Assembly: GCF_003970915.1 (NCBI RefSeq)
Contig: NZ_RXOF01000018.1
Span: 96,856 to 160,855 of the forward strand
Source: Hymenobacter gummosus
GTDB lineage: Bacteria > Bacteroidota > Bacteroidia > Cytophagales > Hymenobacteraceae
Reading direction: 5' to 3'
DNA: 64,000 nt
Both the position numbers and the translations under genes were made by a program. The notes beneath the pieces are model-generated. The model had not been told where the DNA came from. It saw only the letters and a program-made list of their open reading frames with translations, and ran no database searches. Below, in pieces: positions 24,781 through 31,513 of this stretch (within the stretch, counting starts at the first letter, position 1; the number at the start of each line of letters is the position of its first letter).

Positions 24781-24865
24781 GAAAGCTCCGGGTGACTTGT
24801 TGAAAGCACCGGGTAGCCTTAGCGAAAGGATGGGCGACGTGTCAGAACCGCCGGGTAGCGTGGCG
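24781..24865 (-). promoter_or_regulatory. Four-copy 21/22-bp repeat array upstream of the arginase operon
   Basis: Units begin with GAA(A) at 24781, 24802, 24824 and 24845 and carry CGGGT about 9 bases on (unit 3 is degenerate). The 21/22/21 spacing is two helical turns, and equals the half-period of the repeat array at 35058. LytTR regulators bind 9-bp direct repeats with a 12-13 bp spacer, i.e. the same period. It lies 326-410 bp before the arginase start. A binding-site role is inferred from this geometry. Confidence 0.45.
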
Positions 24866-24995
24866 TAAATTATTGCTGGCCGATGCGCCAAGGGGCGGAA
24901 GTGCCGACCGGGCAAGACACCGCCGCCCCGGCCAGCAGGCGGGATGCTGTCGGCTGGGGCGGCAGGTTAATTCAGACGGGCCACCGTACTGGCGG

Positions 24996-25036
24996 CGGCT
25001 GAATCAGCGGCCTCTCACCGCCTGCTGATTCAGCCG
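24996..25036 (-). terminator. Strong hairpin after the ABC permease gene
   Basis: A perfect 12-bp stem CGGCTGAATCAG / CTGATTCAGCCG, with partially paired flanks outward (GTAC ends). It lies about 200 bp downstream of the permease stop codon and lacks a clear T-tract. It may be the terminator of the precursor-exporter operon. Confidence 0.5.
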
Positions 25037-25070
25037 CACCGGTACTAGCGGAGCGCATGGGGGTAGCGCG

Positions 25071-25162
25071 AAGCTCTGCTTCGCGTATTCAGAACGACTT
25101 GTTGAACGGCACGCGTTCATTTCGTTCTGCGACAAACGTGCTGGGTACGCGAAGCAGAGCTT
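25071..25162. repeat. 92-bp long imperfect palindrome (REP/MITE-like)
   Basis: The outer arms at 25071-25087 and 25146-25162 are perfectly complementary (17 bp, AAGCTCTGCTTCGCGTA). Inside there are further paired arms (AGAACGA/TCGTTCT, TGAACG/CGTTCA). No coding capacity was seen. Confidence 0.65.
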
Positions 25163-25231
25163 GACTGCGTCGACCTGCGGTTCGCGCTACGACGCGGCCG
25201 GCGCGCTACGGCGCGGACCGACGCTTGCGCA

Positions 25232-26058
25232 TCAGCCCAGGCGGCGGCGCACCCAGGCGGGGCCGGCCAGCAGCACCAGCAGCAGCCAGATCAGGCTCAG
25301 CCACTCGTGCCGGGCCAGGGCGGTGGGCACCCGCAGGGCCGGGCCGTCGGCCTCGAAGCTGTGCCAGGTGAGCAGGGGCGCGCCGTAAGGCAGCAAATCG
25401 GCGTGGGCAATGCGCAGCACCGTGAGGGCCAGTACCGTACCGACCAGCCCCAGGGCAATGGGCACCACAAAGGAGCGCCAGGCCAGGCTCACCACGTACT
25501 GCACCGCCACGATGCCCACCGTGCCGGCGTAGATGCGCAGCACGGCCGCGGCCAGCGGCGCCAGCGGCGTGGCGTAGTGCTGAAAGCCCAGCTCGGGCCG
25601 GAGCACCGTCAGCAGCCAGCCGGTGAGCAGCAGCAGCGCGGCGTGCAGCGTCTGGGCCAGCAGGCTCAGGCCGAGCACCGTCAGCAGCTTGCCCACGAAC
25701 AGGGTGCGGCGCGGCACGGGCTGGGCCAGCAGGTGCTTCCAGGTGCCGGCGCGGTGCTCCACCTGCACCACCAGGCTGGTGAGCAGTACCGCAAACAGCG
25801 GTAGCAGCAAGGTCACTTCGGTGCGCCAGGCGTTGTGCAGGTAGGGTACCCAGGGACTCTGCCCGGGCGTGAGCAGGGTGGCGCCGCGGAAGTAGAACAC
25901 GGCGAAGATGATGAGCACCGGCGCGGCCGCGAAGCCCACGACCAGCCGCAGGGCCGCCGTGCGGCGCAGCTTGATGCGCTCGGCCGCCAGCGTGCCGCCG
26001 AGCAGCTGCCACCAGGCCGGCGACGGGGAAGAAACGAGGACGGAAGTCGAAGTCAGGC

Positions 26059-26062
<4 letters not shown>
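25232..26062 (-). CDS. ABC-2 family transporter permease
   Basis: A 276-aa membrane protein with about six hydrophobic segments (near 36-58, 88-112, 132-158, 172-198, 205-225 and 250-272). The N-terminus is cytoplasmic and a charged loop follows (LRRTAALRL). Its ATG overlaps the stop of the ATPase gene (ATGA), which is strong evidence for a two-component exporter. Permeases of this type export peptides or confer self-resistance. It has no peptidase domain, so leader removal would rely on another enzyme, possibly the M50 protease at 27101. Confidence 0.85.
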
Positions 26063-26982
<920 letters not shown>

Positions 26983-27100
26983 GGCAAGGACAGGCCGGGC
27001 CAGCCGCAGCGCGGCCGGCAGGTGAAGCAGAAAAAGCGAGCGGAACGACGGGCCGCAGCGGCCCGGTCCGGGAGTGTCGGGAGAAAGGCGGCAGGATGGC

Positions 27101-28411
27101 TCAGGCCGTGGCGGCCAGCAGCGGGGCGCCCTGCGGGGCGGTAGCGGCAGCGGCCTGGTCGGCGGCGGCCGATTGGTCGAGGGCCGTGAGGCGGGCCTGG
27201 CGGCGGCGGTAGTTGCGCAGGTTGCGCCAGAAGGAGTACACGGTCATGTAGAGCATGAAGCCGTACAGGCCGAAGGTCTTGAGCAGGAACAGGCTGTCGT
27301 CCCAGTTCAGCAGGTTGTGGGGGAAATCGGCGTGGAACAGCAGCTTGCCCAGGCGGGGCAGCAGCGTGTGGTTGCTGTAGTTGTAGAACAGCGTCAGCAG
27401 GTAGAAAAACAGGCCGTAGTTGGCCAGGGAGTACACCAGCAGCGCCACGTCCTGCGGAAAGCGGAAGGTGGTGGGCACGGCGCGGTTTTCGGGCGCCACC
27501 AGGCCCAGCAGGCGCCAGGGGTAGAGCACCGAGCGCGACATCAGGTTCGGAATGTTGAACAAATCGGAGTACACCCAGTAGCCGTCGTTGCGCAGGAAGG
27601 GGTTCAGCGAGTACAGCACCACCACCACGTTCATGCTGATGATGGTTCCGACGAGGTGCCGGCCCGTTTCCTGCCCGGCGGGCAGCAGGTAAAACACCCC
27701 GATCAGCAGCACGCAGAACAGCAATTGCAGGTACACGCCGGCCAGGTTGATCATGATGCGCGGGCGCTTGCCCAGGGTCCACACGTTGGTCACGTCGGCA
27801 AAGAACACCGGGAACAGCAGGTAGAAGCCGAAGCCGATGGCCTTGGGCGCCACCCCGTAGCGCGTGGCGGCCGAGGCGTGGCCCAGCTCGTGGCAGAAGA
27901 TGCCCAGCACCAGCCCCACGTAAGCGCCCACCGCGCTCAGCAGCATGGCCCGGGAGCTGGTATCGAGCACGAAAGTGCCCCAGCGGTTGACAAATACGGC
28001 CGTCACGAGGCCGGCCAGCACCAGCAGCACCGGCATCAGCTGCCCGCGAAACAAACCCAGCAGCGGCCGGCACAGGTGCTGCAGCAGCTCGGGGCCCACC
28101 AGGTCAATCTTGGTGTGCAGGTAGCCGGAGCGGCGCGGGGCCAGCTCCTCGGGCACGGCCAGGTACTTGCGCAGCACCAGGTCCACTTCGGCCTCGTGCA
28201 GCTGGGCGCCGCGCTGCCGGTAATCGGCGCAGATGGCCGCCAGCGTCTCGCCCGCCTGCAGCCGCCCGATGACGTGGTACAGCAGCTCGCCCACCTGGTA
28301 CACCCGCCCGGCTGCGATGAGCAGGAAGCGGTTGTCGGGGGTGTGCTGCAGCTCGGCCGTGCTCAGCACGGGGTAGGCGGCGGTCGTCGGGGCGAGGGTG
28401 GCGGTGCTCAT
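27101..28411 (-). CDS. Membrane M50 (site-2) protease with N-terminal RRE-like domain
   Basis: A 436-aa protein. Residues 20-88 resemble a PqqD/RRE-like winged helix (RFLLIAAGRVYQVGELLYHV, helix, then VLRKYLA). The rest is polytopic. HELGH at 174-178 in a membrane helix and NPFLRNDG at 270-277 form the zinc site of the site-2 (M50) protease family. It is encoded directly after the precursors and before the ABC exporter. A leader-reading domain on a membrane protease suggests cleavage of the precursor during export. The C-terminus is Ala/Gln-rich and may be flexible. Confidence 0.85.
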   Translation of the reverse strand: MSTATLAPTTAAYPVLSTAELQHTPDNRFLLIAAGRVYQVGELLYHVIGRLQAGETLAAICADYRQRGAQLHEAEVDLVLRKYLAVPEELAPRRSGYLHTKIDLVGPELLQHLCRPLLGLFRGQLMPVLLVLAGLVTAVFVNRWGTFVLDTSSRAMLLSAVGAYVGLVLGIFCHELGHASAATRYGVAPKAIGFGFYLLFPVFFADVTNVWTLGKRPRIMINLAGVYLQLLFCVLLIGVFYLLPAGQETGRHLVGTIISMNVVVVLYSLNPFLRNDGYWVYSDLFNIPNLMSRSVLYPWRLLGLVAPENRAVPTTFRFPQDVALLVYSLANYGLFFYLLTLFYNYSNHTLLPRLGKLLFHADFPHNLLNWDDSLFLLKTFGLYGFMLYMTVYSFWRNLRNYRRRQARLTALDQSAAADQAAAATAPQGAPLLAATA

Positions 28412-28472
28412 GGCGGTGAAAAGCGGAACGGCGGGGCCGTCGGGGGGGTAATAGGAATGGACAGGATGCCAA

Positions 28473-28521
28473 CCAAGTGGCCCCGGCCAACCCGCCGAAG
28501 CGGGCCGCCCGGGGCCATTGG
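28473..28521 (-). terminator. Strong intercistronic hairpin after precursor 1
   Basis: The outer arms CCAA-G-TGGCCCCGG and CCGGGGCCA-T-TGG pair with one mismatch. An inner CCCGC-TTCG-GCGGG tetraloop hairpin is read on the minus strand. There is no T-tract. It may act as a partial terminator or 3' stabiliser that keeps precursor mRNA more abundant than the M50/exporter mRNA. Confidence 0.5.
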
Positions 28522-28537
28522 GCGGGAGCGGGGCTTC

Positions 28538-28693
28538 TTACAGCTCCACGTCGCAACGCTCGCAGCCGGCGGCTACGGCAGCGGCGGCGGCCAGTTCGAG
28601 GCGCTCTTCGAGCTCCAGAACGAACAGACCTTCGGTCAGCTCCGGCTGGTTGTTGTCGATGGTAACGGGGGCAGTTTGTTGTACAGCTTTCAT
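28538..28693 (-). CDS. RiPP precursor peptide 1 (Cys-Glu-Arg-Cys core)
   Basis: A 51-aa peptide. The leader contains LFVLELEERLELA (residues 23-35). The C-terminal part is Ala-rich and ends GCERCDVEL. There is no Ser, Thr or Lys after the leader motif. Arg46 between two Cys is the expected target of the RRE-arginase; the Glu and Asp around it are possible ATP-grasp donors. Highly similar to peptide 3, with peptide 2 close. It is followed by a strong hairpin and by the RRE-M50 protease gene. Recognised from the repeated gene copies; too short for most gene callers. Confidence 0.85.
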   Translation of the reverse strand: MKAVQQTAPVTIDNNQPELTEGLFVLELEERLELAAAAAVAAGCERCDVEL

Positions 28694-28719
28694 GTTGGTT
28701 GGAAAGTGAAAAGTGGGTT

Positions 28720-28754
28720 TGCCTACTCGGTTAGCGGGTTTTCGGCCGGGCCCG
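28720..28754 (-). promoter_or_regulatory. Conserved RNA-like element before precursor 1
   Basis: On the minus strand: stem CGGG, 12-nt loop ending GCCGAAAA, stem CCCG, then GAGTAGGC, whose GGC could pair with the loop GCC. The element ends 27 nt before the ATG. Same element before precursors 2, 3 and 4. Confidence 0.65.
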
Positions 28755-28785
28755 TTGGTTGGTGAAGAGTGGAAGTGGCCGGGGA

Positions 28786-28935
28786 TTAGTCGGTCACGTC
28801 GCAGCGGCGGCAGTCGGCGGCCTCTACGGCCACGGCGGCCAGCTCCAGGCGCTCTTCGAGTTCGAGGACAAACAGGCCTTCGGCCAGGTCGGGCTGCTGT
28901 TGGTTCAGCTCCGGTTGGGTTTGTACAGAGTACAT
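28786..28935 (-). CDS. RiPP precursor peptide 2 (Cys-Arg-Arg-Cys core)
   Basis: A 49-aa peptide with the same leader motif LFVLELEERLELA (residues 21-33) and a core ending DCRRCDVTD. It has two Arg between the Cys pair, and one Thr (residue 48). The Gln/Pro-rich N-terminus differs from copies 1 and 3. It is preceded by the conserved RNA-like element and is encoded between copies 3 and 1, probably as one transcript with them. Confidence 0.85.
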   Translation of the reverse strand: MYSVQTQPELNQQQPDLAEGLFVLELEERLELAAVAVEAADCRRCDVTD

Positions 28936-28958
28936 AGTGGTAAGTGAAAGGAAAGAGG

Positions 28959-28993
28959 TGCCTACTCGATTAGCGGGTTTTCGGCGTCGCCCG
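28959..28993 (-). promoter_or_regulatory. Conserved RNA-like element before precursor 2
   Basis: Stem CGGG/CCCG (28990-28993 with 28974-28977), 12-nt loop with GCCGAAAA, and downstream GAGTAGGC (GGC at 28960-28962), 24 nt before the ATG. In the gap between precursors 3 and 2. Confidence 0.65.
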
Positions 28994-29030
28994 GGCCCGG
29001 GGTGGGCCAGTGCAGGGGAAGCGGGGCTTC

Positions 29031-29183
29031 TTACAGCTCCACGTCGCAACGGTCGCAGCCGGCGGCTACGGCAGCGGCGGCAGCCAGCTCAAGGCGCTCT
29101 TCGAGCTCCAGGACGAACAGACCTTCGGTCAGCTCCGGCTGGTTGGCAACGATGTTTTCGGCGGGGGTGTTGATGTTGTTCAT
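29031..29183 (-). CDS. RiPP precursor peptide 3 (Cys-Asp-Arg-Cys core)
   Basis: A 50-aa peptide: leader motif LFVLELEERLELA (residues 22-34), then an Ala-rich stretch and GCDRCDVEL. From the leader motif onward it differs from peptide 1 only by Asp for Glu at the residue before Arg, while the N-terminal 15 residues are different. Like peptide 1 it has no Ser, Thr or Lys after the leader motif. It is the first gene behind its own promoter region (29259-29304), so it probably starts the precursor-M50-ABC transcript. Confidence 0.85.
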   Translation of the reverse strand: MNNINTPAENIVANQPELTEGLFVLELEERLELAAAAAVAAGCDRCDVEL

Positions 29184-29208
29184 AATGGTATTATGAGGGG
29201 TTTTTGGT

Positions 29209-29242
29209 GCCTACTCTGTTATCGGGTTTTCGGCGTGGCCCG
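29209..29242 (-). promoter_or_regulatory. Conserved RNA-like element in the 5' leader of precursor 3
   Basis: CGGG (29239-29242) and CCCG (29223-29226) pair across a 12-nt loop with GCCGAAAA; GAGTAGGC follows (GGC at 29209-29211). It ends 25 nt before the ATG and lies between the predicted transcription start (about 29253) and the gene. Confidence 0.65.
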
Positions 29243-29258
29243 GTGTTGATGTCTGAAG

Positions 29259-29304
29259 CAAAGGAAGGCGGTGTAGATTCGTTTTGCAATAGGAATTTGT
29301 TCTC
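29259..29304 (-). promoter_or_regulatory. Promoter and upstream motif of precursor 3
   Basis: On the minus strand ATTG-N20-TTCCTTTG (the -7 octamer is 29259-29266), preceded by a motif shared with precursor 4: GAACAAaTTCCTATTGC, here 29286-29304. The motif begins 103 nt from the ATG, exactly as before precursor 4. Confidence 0.6.
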
Positions 29305-29613
29305 AATTATATGATAATCAATTATATGTAGCTGGTATTCGGACGCTTGCGCAAGGCATGCGGGTAGCGGGCTTCGCGGCGCAGGCAGCGAGGCAGGGTA
29401 AGTAGGATAATGGTAATTTGGAGTGGCCGGGCGCGGCGGCAAAGTCGTGCCGCGCAGGGGGGCGGGCGAGGCCTGGTCAGGCGGTTCGCCGGCGCCGGCG
29501 GCCACGCAGGGGGCGGCCGGCGGAAGACTCCAGGCGGGCAGGAGCCCGGCCGGCAAAGGCTGCAAGCAGCGGGTACTCGGGCAAGGGGCGCAGCCAGGCG
29601 GCGGCGCGGGGTA
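29305..29613. other. Intergenic region between precursors 4 and 3
   Basis: About 310 bp. The part near 29305-29335 is AT-rich with an ATTATATGATAATCAATTATAT-like inverted repeat in two arms (ATTATATGATAATC / AATTATATG), possibly an operator. The rest is GC-rich, and no gene is supported on either strand; the plus-strand frames that cross it look spurious. Confidence 0.45.
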
Positions 29614-29775
29614 TTAGGGCTGGTCGAAGGTGCCGCCGCTGGTGCCGTCCAGACACTTGATGACGACCGTCGTCACGGTGGAGAGTTCCAGGCGGTCCTC
29701 CAGCTCCAGGATAAACAGGTCGGCGGCGGATACGGACGAAACAGCGGTAGCGGCGGTGGTGTCGATGTGCTTCAT
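29614..29775 (-). CDS. RiPP precursor peptide 4 (Thr/Lys core)
   Basis: A 53-aa peptide with the variant leader motif LFILELEDRLELS (residues 20-32). Its core is different from copies 1-3: Thr/Val-rich, then Ile-Lys-Cys-Leu-Asp-Gly-Thr-Ser-Gly-Gly-Thr-Phe-Asp. It has one Cys and no Arg after the leader. Thr, Ser and Lys next to Asp make it a conventional ATP-grasp (ester/amide) substrate. It has its own promoter region and probably its own transcript, and ends about 430 bp before the precursor-3 gene. Confidence 0.82.
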   Translation of the reverse strand: MKHIDTTAATAVSSVSAADLFILELEDRLELSTVTTVVIKCLDGTSGGTFDQP

Positions 29776-29800
29776 ATTGGTATTTTGGTGGTGTTGGTGT

Positions 29801-29833
29801 GCCTACTCGGTCTGGGGTTTTCGGCGGCGCCCC
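29801..29833 (-). promoter_or_regulatory. Conserved RNA-like element in the 5' leader of precursor 4
   Basis: GGGG (29830-29833 on the other strand) pairs with CCCC (29814-29817) across a 12-nt loop ending GCCGAAAA, followed by GAGTAGGC (GGC at 29801-29803). It ends 25 nt before the ATG. The stem pair differs from the other copies by a compensatory G-C for C-G exchange. Confidence 0.65.
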
Positions 29834-29850
29834 GGCGTTGTTTTCTTATT

Positions 29851-29898
29851 TAAAGAACCTCATTATCCGGCGATAATGCAATAGGAAATTGTTCCTAT
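29851..29898 (-). promoter_or_regulatory. Promoter and upstream motif of precursor 4
   Basis: ATTG-N20-GTTCTTTA on the minus strand (-7-like octamer at 29851-29858). The shared motif GAACAAtTTCCTATTGC is at 29878-29896 and here is a perfect palindrome of ATAGGAA / TTCCTAT (4-nt loop). Another hairpin CATTATC/GATAATG lies between the two elements. The geometry relative to the ATG equals that of precursor 3. Confidence 0.6.
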
Positions 29899-29909
29899 TT
29901 TTATGTTTT

Positions 29910-30536
29910 CTAGCTCATTAGAGCAGATTTGAGGGCGGGATGCTCGCGCAGGGCCAGGGCCACCGTCAGCAGGTCGCGCCCACTGGCCACGGCCAGCTTG
30001 CGGGTGATGTTGGTTTTGTGATTTTTGATGGTGTGCGTGCTCACGAAAAGCTGCTCGGCCATCTGTTTGGCGCTCAGGCCGCGCCCGATCAGGGCCAGCA
30101 CTTTGCGCTCCTGGCTGCCGAGCACCGCCAGCGGATCGGGGGCGGCAGCGGCGGTGGGGGCGGCGGCCGGCGCGGTGGCGGCGTGGCCCCCTTCGAGCAC
30201 GGCCACGCAGCGCAGCAGCGCTTCCAGGCCATCGGCGCGGGTGAGGTAGGCGTGCCGGGGCGTGGGAGCCTGGTCGGCGGCGGCGTCGGTGTAGGCGACG
30301 GTGCGGGTGGGCAGGTTGTGCTCGTGGATGCACTGCAGCGCGCAGGTGCTCTGGGGGCCGCGGCGGGTGCGCACAATCACCAGGTCGGGGCGCTGGTGCA
30401 GCAGCTGGGTGCGGATTTCCTGCTCGTCCGGGCCGATGTTGAGCACGGCGTAGTTCTGCTGGGCCAGGAAGTAAGCGGAGGCATCCCGGAAAAACTCGTC
30501 GTCAGTAATGACGGCAACAGTGCTGATTTTGCTCAT
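29910..30536 (-). CDS. LuxR/NarL-type regulator with degenerate receiver
   Basis: A 208-aa protein. The N-terminal half has a receiver-like fold (AVITDDEFFRDA, then RPDLVIV), but the phosphoacceptor Asp position is Arg56 (VIVRTRRG). An Ala/Pro linker leads to a C-terminal LuxR helix-turn-helix (LGSQERKVLALIGRGLSAKQ, TIKNHKTNITRKLAV). Receivers lacking the Asp usually sense a ligand or act constitutively. It sits immediately before precursor 4 on the same strand and probably controls the precursor genes, for example through the shared motifs at 29286 and 29878. No nearby kinase is obviously paired with it. Confidence 0.83.
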   Translation of the reverse strand: MSKISTVAVITDDEFFRDASAYFLAQQNYAVLNIGPDEQEIRTQLLHQRPDLVIVRTRRGPQSTCALQCIHEHNLPTRTVAYTDAAADQAPTPRHAYLTRADGLEALLRCVAVLEGGHAATAPAAAPTAAAAPDPLAVLGSQERKVLALIGRGLSAKQMAEQLFVSTHTIKNHKTNITRKLAVASGRDLLTVALALREHPALKSALMS

Positions 30537-30638
30537 AGCGGCTAGGCGTAGAAGGGAGAAGAACAGGCATGGGGGAGGCTGGGCAGCCCCTTGGGGGCGC
30601 CAGTAAGCGGTAAGCGTAAGGCGGGGGAATTGAGGGCC

Positions 30639-31448
30639 TTAGCCCTCCAGCCACTTCCGGAAATCGGCCGTCTGGGCAGCGCTGGTCACCAGGGAGGTTT
30701 CGTGGTGCTTGAGCTTGACGGAGAGGCGGTTACCAAAGTAAGGCTCGACTTTCTCGACGTAGTGGATGTTGATCAGCTCCGAGCGGTTGAGGCGGAAGAA
30801 GCGGTTCGGGTCGAGCTGCTTTTCCAGGTCGGTGAGCGTGCCGGCCAGCGGGTAGCGGGCGGCCTGCTTGTCGCAGGCAAATACCACTCCTTCGTCGGCC
30901 TGCAGGTACATCACGTCGTCGACGGGCAGGATGTAGAGGCTGTTGCGCATCCGTACCGAGAAGCGCTGCTTGTAGGAGCGGCTGTTCTGCTGCAGGGCCC
31001 GGCTCAGCTCCTGCACCACGGCCTCGTCCAGCAGGCCCGGGGCGGTGGCGGCCGGCGCGGTGGCAGCGGAGGGCTGCTGGCCGGCGAAGCTGGTGCGCAG
31101 GGCGTAGTACTTATCCAGCGTCACCTTGAACTGGCCCCCGTCGAAGGGCTTTAGCAGGTAGGCAATACCGTTGCCCTTGAAGGCCTGGAGCAGAAACTGG
31201 TCGTAGGCCGTGACGAAGATGATGGGGCAGGTGATGCGCACCTGGCTGTAGAGCGTGAACACGTTGCCGTCGAGCAGCTCGATGTCGGAGAAGATGAGGT
31301 CCGGCATGGGGTTGCGGGCAAACCAGTCGAGGGCTTTTTCCACGCTGCGGAGCACGGCCAGCACGGTGGCTTCGGGGGCGTACTCGCGCAAGAACTGCGT
31401 GGTCTGGCGGGCGGTCCACTCTTCGTCTTCGATCAGCAGTACGTTCAT
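30639..31448 (-). CDS. LytTR-family response regulator
   Basis: A 269-aa protein: receiver domain with Glu7-Asp8 acidic pocket (LLIEDEEW), phosphoacceptor Asp55 (LIFSDIEL) and switch Lys (LLKPF). A linker follows, then a C-terminal LytTR DNA-binding domain (about 165-265; YILPVDDVMYLQADEGVV, RFFRLNRSELINI). The start at 31448 is preferred because the 25 residues upstream are Pro-rich with no receiver homology. It lies 65 bp after the kinase gene and is its probable partner. LytTR proteins bind 9-bp direct repeats about 21-22 bp apart; two such periodic arrays exist in the locus. Confidence 0.9.
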   Translation of the reverse strand: MNVLLIEDEEWTARQTTQFLREYAPEATVLAVLRSVEKALDWFARNPMPDLIFSDIELLDGNVFTLYSQVRITCPIIFVTAYDQFLLQAFKGNGIAYLLKPFDGGQFKVTLDKYYALRTSFAGQQPSAATAPAATAPGLLDEAVVQELSRALQQNSRSYKQRFSVRMRNSLYILPVDDVMYLQADEGVVFACDKQAARYPLAGTLTDLEKQLDPNRFFRLNRSELINIHYVEKVEPYFGNRLSVKLKHHETSLVTSAAQTADFRKWLEG

Positions 31449-31513
31449 GGCGGCGGCTAGGCAGAGGGTTGGGGTCAGAGGAGCGGTAAGGTACGGGCCG
31501 GGGGCCGGCGGAG

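Larger units (their letters stand above)
24456..25231. other. Long intergenic region between the exporter and maturation operons
   Basis: 776 bp with no supported gene. It holds, from the arginase side outward, a GC-rich leader, a repeat array at 24781-24865, a strong hairpin at 24996-25036 and a long palindromic element at 25071-25162. The layout suggests that the arginase operon has its own promoter. A 115-codon frame at 24462-24809 (-) has no recognisable features and is rejected. Confidence 0.6.

Noticed and set aside
24462-24809. 115-codon minus-strand frame before the arginase gene
   Set aside because: Arg/Ser/Pro-rich, no leader or domain features; overlaps the presumed promoter and array.
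29410-29853. Plus-strand frames across precursor 4 and its promoter
   Set aside because: Antisense to a precursor with a conserved leader; composition is a shadow.
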